DNA from: Balanoglossus misakiensis
Lineage: Eukaryota; Hemichordata
Reading direction: 5' to 3'
Assembly (NCBI GenBank): GCA_040954595.2
Contig: CM082582.2
Location: 3,906,001-3,970,000, forward strand
Length of the DNA stretch: 64,000 nt
Part shown: piece by piece, positions 12,262 to 23,222 of the stretch
How positions within the stretch are numbered: the stretch's first letter is position 1
Layout: the number at the start of each line of letters is the position of its first letter
Translations under genes and position numbers: made by a program
Notes under the pieces: model-generated
Databases searched by the model: none
What the model was told of the DNA's origin: nothing
Seen by the model: only the letters and a program-made list of their open reading frames with translations

Positions 12262-15200
12262 TCAAAGGTCGATTGTGATTTTGCTCTTGAATTTTTTCAC
12301 AGATCTTTCACTGGATCTTCTTTTTAGATGGTTACCATAGAGTGTCACAAGAACTCCTTCAACCTCTGTGCAGAACACTGAGTTAGCCTTTGGTATCGCT
12401 ACGAAAAAAGGAATGAAATGAAAATTACCTGGTTGTTCGAGAATATCTGTAAAGGAATCAATTGCAGTCGTGGATTGGCTTCTTGAATGACTTTGTCACC
12501 AGGTGTCTTCTCTGTGAACATTATTTCACTTAAACTGATTCTAACATAAATTCACATTACTTACTTTTAAGCTTATTTTCTTTTGTAATAATTTTCCAGA
12601 CATTTTTAGTTTCTTGTACAACAATGCCCGAAATCCCAACATAGCAAGGACACTTTGATTTTGTCACTGAAAACAAATAAAATATGTATATTAGGATACT
12701 TTTATAACATTTAATGGTGTTACAACATCGAACTTTGGAAGTAATTTTATTCATATGAAGTTACAAACATTTGAAATACATGTTAGTTGATCTAGATCAG
12801 GCAGTGTACGTGTCGTTTGAGGACAATATGAGTCAAATGGTATTGAGCTTCAATTCTGTAACGGGAGTCCACGAACTCTGTGTGCAATCTGTGCCATTCA
12901 GAGTTATATTATATGCAGTGCATTCTGCAGAACATGTCACGGCCACTGCAAGGGAAAGCACAGCTGCACGTACATTTATCCTTCAAACAAAGAATAAAAT
13001 AACATATCCCACAGAAAGATGACATTTGACAAATTTAAAGGTAATCATAGCACTGTATTTTGTCAGGATTTGTGTAATATATTTCTCATCTATTAAAATG
13101 CATATCTGGTGTAAAAATTAAGGGGAAAAAGCTCATGGAATATAATGTATTCATATTGCCAAAACTTGTAGCAGTAATTTTTCTCCTTATATTTTTGTAT
13201 GCAGTGGTGTGCACCACAGTTCAAATTCTTGACTCATTAAAACTGTGACGTGTAGAAATATATATCCCTACCTGTAATGATGCAACCATGGTAGTCAGCC
13301 TTCTGCAATTTGGTTCCCACGGTAGTTTTGTTGCTAGGGGTAAAGAAGTTGAGTTGTCAATAAAAAGCAAATGTGTACTAGTATATCTAAAATTACCAGA
13401 TAGATTGGGAAATGTGTCACCTTAACCCTTTCACCACTATGGTCCAGTCCAAATGCATTGTTTTTCTATGGAAAGGTTGGACCTCAGTAAAGATCACATA
13501 GGCACATACGCATGTGACAGAGATCATGTGCAATGCAACTGAAACATTTTTCTGTTTTTTGCTACATGCAAATTTTTCAAGATTTCATAGCAAATTCTTT
13601 CAGCCATGTGCATTTCCATTAATATCATGGAGCATCTTATTAACCCACAAAAATATCCTGAAATGACATAAAATGGATGTTTAACAAAGAAAGGTGTATA
13701 ATAATAAGGTCATACACAAAACACCTCCCTGTGTGGACTAGGACTCAGTGAGTGGTGAATAAAATTTGCCTATGGCTCATCCAGTATGTCACTCAGTGAG
13801 CCCTCGCCAATACAGGGTCGTATTTTGTGAATAACCCTACAGAATAAAGTAATTCAAACTCACAATCCTTTTCCTATTTGAAGGAAATCCTTCATATAGT
13901 CTCTCCAAAGGAAATGCAAAGGGATATACATCTCATATCTGCAAAACAAAGAATATTTCTACTAAGTACTTGATTATATGTGAGGTAATTACACATCATG
14001 TACTTGGAGCAATTTCACCCCATAATTACGAAGTGTCACCTTAGAACACATCGCGTTTTATAATATAGGATAACATTTTTGCACTTATTAATTTAATAAT
14101 GTTCATCATCCATTTAGGGCTCGCATCAAATATCGTTTCCCAGTCTGCAAGAGTGTGGGATCGAATTTTCCCAAATTCTCAATCCCCCACTCCCAGCAGC
14201 TTGGAGTATGAGAAAGTTCAATGCTAATACCTTTGGTGTTCTGGCTTTATGTCGTAAATCTTTAACTTCCTTCGTTCCTTGGCACTTAGAAACTTATTAC
14301 TCGACTTGGACAGAGTTTTGGATCTGGAAACTTTGCTTGATTTAACCACATCCATAATGACAGCCTTGAAGGAGAGTATATCAACCCCTTTTTCTCCTTC
14401 AAGTCGCTTCTTTTCTGCCACATTACTTCTCAAAAATGATTCTATAAATACATGGGGGTGTTGCGCTGGCTCCTGGAAATAAACCAGTGTTTGGTCATTT
14501 AAAGTTCATAGGCAGTTGTAAAGACCACGCTATTTGGAAAATAACTACATACATGTATATAAACTTAGTAAATATTTTTTTCTGGCATAAGTTAATTAAC
14601 ACCACATCTATTGCATGTGCCATGGCATATACAATATATGTATATAGATACAGTAGTCACCAATTTTGTAATCCCATAAATATGTGTCTGCTTTAATGAA
14701 ATGGTAGACAAGTAATGGACATTTGAAATTGGATGGCGTCAGAATCAGCTAGAAAGGTCACGCGAAATCGAGGGTGATTCGGATGCTAACTTCAAGAAAC
14801 TCAAGTGTACAACAGCTCCATGAATGCTGAACTTTCCATCTTTGATTTTGAAAACCGAATAGGAGAGTTCAATATGCAACCAGTTTCATGATTTAGGGAC
14901 TGGTCAGTTTCTTCGGCAGGGGTGGAGGGTGGATTCATGGGGAGGTCACTTGTTTTTGAATTGGGTAATGGGGTGGTCACCCACTTATTCATGTTCAATG
15001 GGGGTCAGTCACTTTTTAATTGAATCCACCCCCGGGCCGAAGAAACTGACCAGTCCCTTATTGCAAGCAAAAACAAGTGCAGTTAACATAGGCTGTGTAC
15101 AGGTAACACAGACCTGTACGCAGGGCTATCGTAAGCTGAGGTTGTCACAAAATAGGTTTATAATACCTCTAAACCCAGCTCTTTCTTGTGTTGCAAAACT

Positions 15201-15280
15201 TCCTTCGGCAATTCATTGTAAGCGCCATAATACATCGCTGCACCTTGTTGGGTTAGTGGCGTTTGTTCAGATGTTGCCAT
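12262..15280 (-). CDS. POP4: Ribonuclease P/MRP protein subunit p29
   Basis: Protein subunit of nuclear RNase P (tRNA 5' maturation) and RNase MRP (rRNA processing); its Sm-like core binds the RNA. Six exons on the minus strand: 15167-15280, 14231-14472, 13864-13938, 13272-13333, 12565-12666 and 12262-12398, total 732 nt, 243 aa, all phases consistent. Hallmarks are ERRKLKIYDIKPEHQRY (about 104-120), IPLHFLW, KADYHGCII, VTKSKCPCYVGISGIVVQET (about 165-184), IITKENKLK and the C-terminal RRSSERSVKKFKSKITIDL. These align along the whole length with human POP4 (220 aa). Exon 1 (start of protein MATSEQTPLTQQ) is the least certain part: its donor gtatta is modest, but phase and open frame agree with exon 2. 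Introns carry short repeats at 13422-13491 and 14895-15058. Divergent from PYURF. Confidence 0.95.
13422..13491. mobile_element. Truncated copy of TTAACCCTTTCACC short element
   Basis: Starts TTAACCCTTTCACCACTATGG and keeps the typical core (ccattg-like segment, ctatgg, ggttggacctc), but the right inverted end is missing. Same family as 25563-25666, 41824-41916, 42396-42482 and 46797-46896. Confidence 0.6.
14895..15058. mobile_element. Short inverted-repeat element (MITE), POP4 intron 1
   Basis: Arms AGGGACTGGTCAGTTTCTTC and its complement GAAGAAACTGACCAGTCCCT enclose about 120 bp rich in ggggtc. A diverged relative is at 58352-58459. The target duplication is not clear. Confidence 0.7.
15089..15128. 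mobile_element. Mini-palindrome related to the TAGCTCTGCG family
   Basis: Forty bases reading TAGGCTGTGTACAGG, short spacer, then CCTGTACGCAGGGCTA. The sequence is a decayed version of the ends of the element at 16216. No target duplication remains. It lies 38 bp from the POP4 exon 1 donor. Confidence 0.5.
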
Positions 15281-15577
15281 GTCTTCTTAGAAATGGATGA
15301 TCACTACACTGCTCTCAAATTTTACATTCCGAATTACACAATTTCAAACCAGGGGTAAACACCTCGGGTACAAATACGCTGACACGGATAAACCCCGCGG
15401 GAGATGGTGTGCACAGAAGATTGAGGCACCTGTGGACTGCAGACTGCACATACGACGATCCTGAAAGTTAGTGTCGGTTTCGGTATGCCTCGCACTCAGA
15501 ATGTGAGTTCAAATCCAATACCAAAGTAAAGCTGGCTTTGGATTTAGATTCGTTTTCAGATCGGAATAGGGTCAAAG
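15281..15577. promoter_or_regulatory. Shared divergent promoter of POP4 and PYURF
   Basis: The 297 bp between the two start codons is CpG-richer than its flanks (cacctcggg, ccccgcggg, tacgacgatcc). The PYURF start lies in AAAGATGGCCGCG, which resembles a YY1 site overlapping the start codon. Bidirectional activity is inferred from spacing and composition. Confidence 0.55.
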
Positions 15578-18500
15578 ATGGCCGCGACCGTCAGGAGGGT
15601 GTGTGTCTGCTCATTCTCCAAAAGATATGCAGTACACCGAGGGATTGCAGTGCGAAACATCAGAACTTCCACCTCTTTAATGACTGCAAATAAAGCATTT
15701 GATGAAAAGTTACTGGAAATATTGGTGTGTCCACTTTCAAAGAAACCATTGCGGTAAGCCAACTATGACCATGCAGGGACTAGAAGGCTCCATGCACTGC
15801 GCACCATGTCAGTTGTCACCGTTGAATCCTCGCTGACGATCATGTTAGCCTAGCTCTGCGTACAGGTCTGCGTGCTCCCGGCGTTACACGGCCTCTACAT
15901 GTAACGTCGGAAAGACATGATCTGTACGCTGGGCTACAACACATAAGGCCTTGCGGTAGTGCTGCGAGCACACCAGGTACACCAGGCGGATCTGGTTCTC
16001 TTAGTGGACACGACTATACCCCATGGCAACGATACCATGGCAATGAGCGTGAGTTAGGGTTAGGGTTAGGAGGGTTAGGGGTGGCAATGTGAGGGTGAAT
16101 TTAACCCTAACCCTAACCCTCCTAACCCTAACCCTAAAAAACCATATTATCGCCCGTGGAGTATAGTCGTGTCCACTAAGAGAACCATATCCCACCAGGC
16201 AACCTACAATCATTGTAGCTCTGCGTACAGGTCTGTGTTGTTCCCGGCGTTACACGGCCTCCACCCACAGCCCTGCAAGGCGCCATAGAAAAAACTGGTG
16301 CTTCTGCGGTCCGGATCCGGACCGCAGCTTTTTCGGCCGAAATTCGATTTTATCGAAGCAAAATCCTTTCCCTGTCTACTTCTGCCCCCTAACCGACTCC
16401 AAATATGATGCGATTAACTTGTCCTAACGTCCGAACCACTCGCGTTTGATTCATTTTTGTGTGTTTACATGTTGAGATCGCCATATTAAATATACAGTAT
16501 CGTTATTTTGCGGGTCTGCGGGTCAAGGTGCGGGTCAAAGTGCGGGCCAATTTGCGGGTCGCCCCAAAAACGAATGAGACTTCTGTGCAATTGTTTCTTG
16601 GAATAAAATGAACCCAAAATATAATCCCAGTTCCTCTTATACCATAATAACTTTCGTGAATACCTCGAAAAATACAACATCTTTCAATATTACAATGGAA
16701 TCGACCAAGGATACTGGCTGCAGTGCTAGTGCGGGTCGTGTATTGCGCAACCAGTGACGTCATGCTTTCCCGCCATCCGGTCAAGATGTCCGCCGACATT
16801 AGGTACGTACCGAGCGTTCGTATTCTTTAGAATCGTTATTCATATGCAAAGTATAATGATTTGTATTGTAAAAGATTGTCGTGATTGCATCTATGACTCG
16901 AGCTGCGTGTCACGCACTCAACCTAACCCCATGTAATATGTTTTACTAGACTTGCTCCAAGTCTATGGGCTTCATTATGCATGTTATTAGCTCTGCGTGG
17001 CAGGGCTGTGTTGTTACGGCGAGCCCTCCACCCTCGCCGTAACAACACAGCCCTGCCACGCAGAGCTAGCATGTTATGTGTAGGGAACGCGACGCTACCC
17101 GAAATCACAAGCTCAGTCCCAAATTCGAAACTTGCCTCACTACCAAAAACACGCTCAAGGCAGACATGAAAACACCGAAAACACAAAAAGTATTGAGATT
17201 TAAAAATCACCAAGCGACTAGTGGGCTAGTCTAGTTTTACGCGTACAAAGCCTAGTTGATTTTTTCACATTTTGATGACATATGAAGAGGATTTGATTTT
17301 CATAATGTGTTATCCCTCGAGGTCTTAAAAGCAGTCTGATATTATTGGTGGGACCATAGTGTTATCCCTGCACTTCGGACATTTTTGTTTTTGTTTGTTG
17401 TAGTGTACATTTTAAAGTGAAAAAAATACATAAAATCAAATTAACTTGTCAACTTGCAAAACTTGAATTGAACAATCAGCAGATTGTGAAAATTGACAAT
17501 CTTTGCTTGTTTAGAAAATTTTGGTACTAATAGTGATGTTATTACCACTTTATTTCAGTGATGTCATATGATGCTTTATGCGACATAATAAACCATGGAA
17601 GACATCATATTTTCAAAGAAGATCTCGTGTTAAGTCCCTATTAGACTTCCTGGCCAGAGCTGGATTGTTTCTTAGAAACAAAAACTTTATCCCTTGCAAG
17701 TGGACAAGCAGAAAAATGGAAATATAAGACACAAAGAGTTATTGAATAAAAATTTACATACATATTTAAAAAAAAAACTTTATTTGTTTATTTGTGTATG
17801 ATATGGTGTGTGCTGGTTACAGGATATATTTTTCAACAATCTTAGGACAGGATTGCCATATTGAAAGTGTTGACCCGCACTGACCCGCAACCCGCAACCC
17901 GCACTGACCCGCAACCCGCATGACCCGCACAATAGTTACACTCTTAAATATAAGGCTTACAGCGAGTTTATCTCCATGGGTAAGCAAAAAAGTTTTAGAA
18001 AGCGAGCGGCTCGGACGTTAGGACAAGTTAATCGCATCATATTTGGAGTCGGTTAGGAGGCAGAAGTAGACAGGGAAAGGATTTTGCTTCGATAAAATCG
18101 AATTTCGGCCGAAAAAGCTGCGGTCCGGATCGGGACCGCAGAAGCACCAGTTTTTTCTATGGCGCCTTGCAGGGCTGTGGGTGGAGGCCGTGTAACGCCG
18201 GGAACAACACAGACCTGTACGCAGAGCTACAATCATTGCAGCTACAATATGTCCAGCTAAGTTAATACTTAATGCATGGTTACTTTAGTGCACGGAGCTC
18301 TGTGCTTAGTGTATGTGTGTTACAATGTATTTGTGTCCGTGTGTGCATGAATACCACTGGAAACATCCTATGATTCATGAGCTTTCTGTGCTGTTCTAAC
18401 AATAATCATAGACATATGAATATACATTGGAAAATGCATTACACATGCCAGGCTGTATGAATAGCCGATGGAAACGTCCTTGACTCATCAGTCAGGCCAG

Positions 18501-18717
18501 GCCAACAACATAAAGTTGTGTATAATTAATCTTTCTTCTGCATAATTTATTTTTTCCCAGATATGACAAAGACAAGAATGAATTGATCAGTGATGAGTTG
18601 GGAGTAGCATATCCTATTTTGCCAAATGGAACACCAAACCTTATACCACAAGAGGGACGAATACTCGCACATGATAAGAAGGACACGGAAAAAGCAGAGT
18701 CTGATGATAAATCATAG
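15578..18717 (+). CDS. PYURF: Protein preY, mitochondrial Trm112-like methyltransferase partner
   Basis: Small mitochondrial protein of the PREY/UPF0434 family. In vertebrates it stabilises SAM-dependent methyltransferases needed for complex I assembly and coenzyme Q synthesis. Two exons: 15578-15753 and 18561-18717 (stop TAG at 18715-18717), joined at CG|A to make Arg59; 333 nt, 110 aa. Residues 1-35 are Arg/Ser-rich without acidic residues, a typical import leader. The core is FDEKLLEILVCPLSKKPLRY (41-60), then NELISDELGVAYPILPNGTP and NLIPQEGR; the tail is acidic/lysine-rich. Length matches human preY (114 aa). The single intron of 2.8 kb is mostly filled by a 2-kb transposon. The vertebrate downstream PIGY frame was not found in the 3' region. 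Head to head with POP4. Confidence 0.95.
15851..15936. mobile_element. Decayed TAGCTCTGCG foldback element
   Basis: Left end TAGCTCTGCGTACAGGTCTG matches the start of the element at 16216. The right end (ctgtacgctgggcta) is an imperfect complement, with a 3' CGGCGTTACACGGCCTC block in the middle. The flanking 9-mers no longer match, so it is old or rearranged. Confidence 0.6.
15993..16187. mobile_element. Inverted-repeat element with opposed telomere-like arrays
   Basis: Ends TGGTTCTCTTAGTGGACACG and its complement at 16162-16187 form inverted repeats of about 27 bp. Inside, a (TTAGGG)-type array at 16053-16081 faces a (CCCTAA)-type array at 16101-16137, so the interior also folds back. The target duplication is not clear. 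It lies in PYURF intron 1, next to the 2-kb element. Confidence 0.65.
16216..18229. mobile_element. 2-kb non-autonomous Mutator-like element with long inverted ends
   Basis: Terminal inverted repeats of about 230 bp (16216-16446 and about 18002-18229) begin TAGCTCTGCGTACAGG. A perfect 9-bp target duplication CAATCATTG flanks it (16207-16215 and 18230-18238). The arms hold the palindrome CGGTCCGGATCCGGACCG. Subterminal arrays of gcgggtc units (16510-16562) and of gacccgc units (17871-17930) face each other. The interior includes a CRE-like TGACGTCA and a short promoter-like segment at 16745-16805, plus a nested 81-bp hairpin. No transposase frame. Long ends plus 9-bp duplication fit Mutator-like elements. 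It lies in PYURF intron 1. Confidence 0.9.
16988..17068. mobile_element. 81-bp hairpin mini-transposon nested in the 2-kb element
   Basis: Two perfect 36-bp arms (TAGCTCTGCGTGGCAGG... and complement) around a 9-base loop, flanked by a perfect 9-bp duplication GCATGTTAT (16979-16987 and 17069-17077). The first 11 bases (TAGCTCTGCGT) are shared with the host element, so it is a minimal member of the same family, inserted later. Confidence 0.9.
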
Positions 18718-19800
18718 AATAGATATTGAATAATAATCCGGCAGTATTGTTCATCTCTACACTTTGGATTGTTTTAACAACTTCTATCATGGAAATGGAA
18801 TTGGAATGTGGTCAGCTTGACAACTGAAGCTTGAACAATTCTTAACTGCAGACACATTTTTATGCAACTTCACTGAATTCAATGCAATACTACAGAATGT
18901 ATAACATACATTCTCATGACATGCAGACTTGTCTAGAATACACATTGGGTTCAAGTTAATAACAGAATCTTACCGTATAAACAATAGCCATTCTGAACTT
19001 GACAAACATTCATTTTCTACCTGTGTAAATTTTGCCTGATTCAGAAGAAATGCAATGAGACAATGTTCTCTATGACTGAGCCTGAAAATGATGAGAGCTG
19101 TGATTTTCTGTTCAAATCAATACTAGACGACATCTATCATTTTGTATCATTAATGACAATGCAAGTCATAATTTCTGCTGGGAATTATTCAGCTTGATAC
19201 ACACATTAAAGTCTAGGGATATATCAAGAGATTTCCAGTACACTGACTGCCTGAAGTCATGATGATATGAAAGTACTTTATAACTCTCCCCATCCTGCTC
19301 ACTGGCTTCAACACTCTGGAAAGTATAAATGATATAACGATGATTTATGGCGTTTCAAGGCCACTGGCCCATATGCATCAAAATGGACAAACAGTAACAC
19401 ACACTATCCAGCTGATTACACAAGTTTTACCGAGAATAAAAAAATCTGTAATAAAATATAGGGGTCACGCACGGCGCTTGGGTTTTCGAAAAATACGGCT
19501 ATGAATTTAGTCGATAATTGAAGAAAACTGTCAAGTCAGCACTTTTTCACCAACGGTTTTTCTATGGGCAAAGTAATGTATTTAGCGAAAGTTTATCTTA
19601 AAATAAAGCGTGACCGTACGATTTTATTTGAGTTTTCTAGCTATTCTCAATGTAATCCTATGGGACGAGACACTGGCGCAATTGAAAAGTTTACGTTCTG
19701 CGAGTACATCATTAAGAATGTTTGTTGTCTGAAAAGGGCCGTTTGATTTGTGTGTCCACATCGTCGAGACCGAGGTTGTCATTCGAATCGTCATCTCCGC
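18718..19800. other. PYURF 3' region, no other gene seen
   Basis: AT-rich 3'UTR-like sequence with stop codons in all frames. Canonical AATAAA signals at 19435-19440 and 19450-19455 probably end the PYURF transcript. No PIGY-like hydrophobic frame was found. Confidence 0.5.
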
Positions 19801-20049
19801 TCATAGTCTTCGCGATGCGAAGTTAGATGGCTCCCTGACAAGATGTCTCCACGTTGCTATAGACAACGCGTAAATGACCACCAATGTGTTGAGTAAAACT
19901 GTTGGAAATTGACTACCGTTCTTACATACTATCTGACCAAGTTCATCTTGAATCTGCATCATGTTTTCCCCAAGATTATCACTGCATTTTGACGAGACAG
20001 AATATCCACATGACAAATGCTGGTCCTCTAAAAACCTTTCATTCTGCAT
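19801..20049 (-). CDS. Unrecognised 82-aa reading frame with a membrane segment
   Basis: Not recognised. The minus-strand frame starts with MQNERFLEDQHL, has a polar, weakly amphipathic middle (NLGENMMQIQDELGQIVC), then one hydrophobic stretch TVLLNTLVVIYALSIATW near residues 50-67 and a basic end (RREP-like, ...ASRRL). This would suit a tail-anchored or single-pass protein. An in-frame stop lies three codons upstream of the ATG, so it is either a single-exon protein or the last exon after a weak acceptor (aaaaccag). AATAAA on the minus strand at 19623-19628, 173 bp past the stop, supports a transcript end. It would be tail to tail with PYURF. Could still be a chance frame. Confidence 0.35.
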   Translation of the reverse strand: MQNERFLEDQHLSCGYSVSSKCSDNLGENMMQIQDELGQIVCKNGSQFPTVLLNTLVVIYALSIATWRHLVREPSNFASRRL

Positions 20050-21116
20050 CTGGTTTTATACCTTATTCGCACTTATGTTAGATTTTTTTGTGATTTGTAC
20101 AGTCACGTCTGAGTGGTGATTCCACTTGTTAAAATTATTACTTTTAGTGAGTTTAAGCACGATCGACTATATTAAAGAAAGGTTTCAACAATTCCAGTTT
20201 CTCAAAGAAAGTTGCCGGATTTCATCTGCCGTTTCGTGATCTACACAACACAGTGATGATGAACTTGTCAGAAATCAATACTGCACAGACCTTGACCATG
20301 AGAAGACACCTGTGTTCAGTTTTCGGATATCAAATGTGGTAATGTTTTCCCCAGACTCTATGGATTATACCCTTGGCATAGGACAAATTTTAATTTCAAG
20401 GAGCCAGCGTGTATTTAGCATTTTGCGGGTGTAACGTTATCCCCGTGCCCCGGGGTCTGAAAGGCAGCATCGCAACATTTCACAGGCAGTCCATCTGAAA
20501 TAATTTCTGCAGACCTATCCAAGCGATTGCAGTCGACTGATACCAGAAATAAGATCCACAAAAAAGATGATCAATCATGCAATGTAGACTCAGACTGATT
20601 TCATGTGCTCAAACAGTGACATCATCGGAAGTGGCATACCAACAGATCTAGTGTCCCATTCCAGGCATACTCTATCACCAATACCCAAGATATCAACTCG
20701 AATAATACACAGACAGACGTACATCAGGGTGTTTTGATCAGCTTCAGGTCCGATCCCTTTCTCTTTCAACTTTTTAAAATTTTGACAAGCCCAAAAAGTC
20801 TCCGGTATTTTTTTCCCGCGTTACCCAAGGAAATCCACTCTCTCTCCGTCTCCAAAATCAGCTTATGTTGATTTCCTTTGAAATATTGCTGGTCGCTTAA
20901 ACCGATCCTGGTCAACCAGCATATTGCTTGGCCGCCTGAAACTGGCGAGCAACGAGACATCAACATATACTGTGTAATACGTCACAGAGGGACACGGGCT
21001 GAACCAATACCACCAGTAAACAGAATTCCGTAAACGAAACAGAAGCAACGCAAACTACGCGCAGAGAACAGGGCATTTGGACCTCACCCACCAAATTATG
21101 GACTTTTTATCGAGAA
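20050..21116. other. Spacer, nothing assigned
   Basis: Mixed sequence, CpG-richer from about 20750 to 21110. It may contain the promoter of the arginine-rich first exon at 21117. No recognisable gene or repeat. Confidence 0.4.
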
Positions 21117-21218
21117 ATGGGCATTGAAGGAAATGGAGAAAAAATGAACAACGATGGAGAGGACAGACGACGGCGGAGAAGGAGGAGGCCAACCCAGGAG
21201 GTTGAAACTAATAAAGCG
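21117..21218 (+). CDS. Possible first exon with Arg8 run, gene unknown
   Basis: ATG, then 34 codons in an open frame, ending at a strong donor (gcg|gtaaga) in phase 0. The peptide begins MGIEGNGEKMNNDGED, followed by eight arginines and PTQEVETNKA. That composition (acidic start, Arg run) could be a nuclear or RNA-binding tail. A moderately CpG-rich stretch with a CCAAT (21003-21007) lies upstream. No downstream exon could be tied to it with confidence; the frame at 23248-23504 is one candidate. It may instead be a non-coding exon. Confidence 0.3.
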
Positions 21219-23222
21219 GTAAGATAAAACACTCGAAGTAGTTCTGCTTCCTTCCCCTATGTATACGTATACAGTCAGAGACATGGGCAGTTTATGCACA
21301 AAGCAGCCTTAGAAACGTTGATAGCAGTTGTAATACTTCGTTCAAGCAATAGGGGTAACCATCCCATAATTGGATGAACGACATGGTGAGGGTATATGAA
21401 ATTTTCACTGTGCGTTTTCAAATCATAAAGATACCACTTTCAAGAAACCAGTCATACAACTAGATATTATAAAGATAAATGTACATGTATAAAATTAAAT
21501 AATATTAGAGCTGGAGGTACCAAGACACAAAGTGAACAATGTACGTGATAGATGGAATAAACAAATTTATCAATCATACATTTATATCAAAAGAAGTCAT
21601 CATTGACTTTTTAAAAACGCATTTGGTGTTCTCGGCAAAAACGTATGTGTATCTTAACATGTATTTAAAATCTTAATCAAACATGTTGTTTTGTTCCGAA
21701 GAAAGTACGGTTACCTTGTTAAATGGGGACCGAAGGAGAATCAATCTTATCAGCTTCACGCATAAGAATTTGAAATTTGATCCTGATCTTAATTGACCGA
21801 GAGTGACAGAGACGAGGAGTTCTTAAATAATTCGTTTATTTATTTATTTATTCAGGAGAGTTATGTCACTATGTGCCCCGGAAAACATTTAACGCAAAGA
21901 CATAAAATTGTATTACGGTTTTCATGCTTCGTATTTTTTTTACGATTTTGACACAGAAATTTATGAGCGACCAGAAGCGTGCATCATTGGATGTTTTCAC
22001 TGCATGCATCGTTTCAGCAAACGCGATTTCAAATTCAAATGGATCCAGCTGTTAGATGTCTTTCTGGAACAATCTGAATATTTAAAACACGACTACAGCT
22101 GAAATAGCAAGGCAATGTGTCTCACAGAGCACCCATGCCGACGTATATGAATTTGTTGTTTCATGGTACAATGTGTGTGATATATTTAGCCTTTCTCAGT
22201 TCTAACTTTGTATTATTTATTTATTTCGATAGCTTGCTATGTCTTAAGATAAAATGACTACGTACATTTACACGAATGTTTAGATATCGACCAATTTTTG
22301 AGCAATGTGAACGGCCTATGACACCTAAAAGTTAAGAAAAGTTCGATTTTAAACAAAAAATAACACATTCATCTTACGCAAAACATATAGAATAGAATAG
22401 AACTTGATGCAATAAAGGAAAAGCAACTTCATGCCCATATTTTAGTGCATTATCTCTGTTCGTGTATATTTTCAAATCGTTGTTTTTGTTTGGCTAGTTG
22501 GTGTAAACATTAACCATTGCGAATTCACGAAAATTTGTCCGTCGCGCAAGAGAAAATGGATAAGAAAATCACAAGACATAGCAAACACAGTACATGTAAT
22601 ACCTGGCGCATAAGATATCCTCTCCTAAACTGACATTTATTGCACTTGATATAAATTATTTTAAAAGGGTGTATTCTGAGCGCGCATCAAGCATTGTTTA
22701 CAGATGCGAAGGAAAGTAGCGAGAGATATCATTGACAATTTCCTTGACTTTCTGATCTTTTAGTATTTCTTACCAAGGCAATTAGAGTAAGCGATCTCTG
22801 CATTGCAGTGTTTACTAGTATTTTAAGTTTATTTAGAGTATATTGCTTAGACGCAATTTGCTGATCCCACAGATTATACATATCTCATTCGTTTTATAGT
22901 ATTATTCTCTTCAGTTTGACATATTCCAAGGTCGTTTCTGTGACGTTGTTGTTATTTGGTAGTTTCTACGGTACCTCTACCGAAAAGGAACTACAAAATC
23001 TTGATACCACGATAATCTACATTTTGTAACAAATTGCATACTTTGATGGCATTATTCAACATCTACAGGGATGCAAGTATTCAACATTTTGCATTTAATG
23101 TAAGCTCGCCGATCTTGGTAATTCGAGCGGTTTTTTTTTAAACTTCCGGATAATTTTACCTATGGACCTTTTAGTATTATTTTAGTACTATAGAATATTG
23201 GTTTGATACTTGACTCACTGGT

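Noticed and set aside
15480-15530. Sequence ending in gagttcaaatcc, like a tRNA T-arm
   Set aside because: The anticodon-like stem runs straight into the T-arm with no variable loop or acceptor stem.
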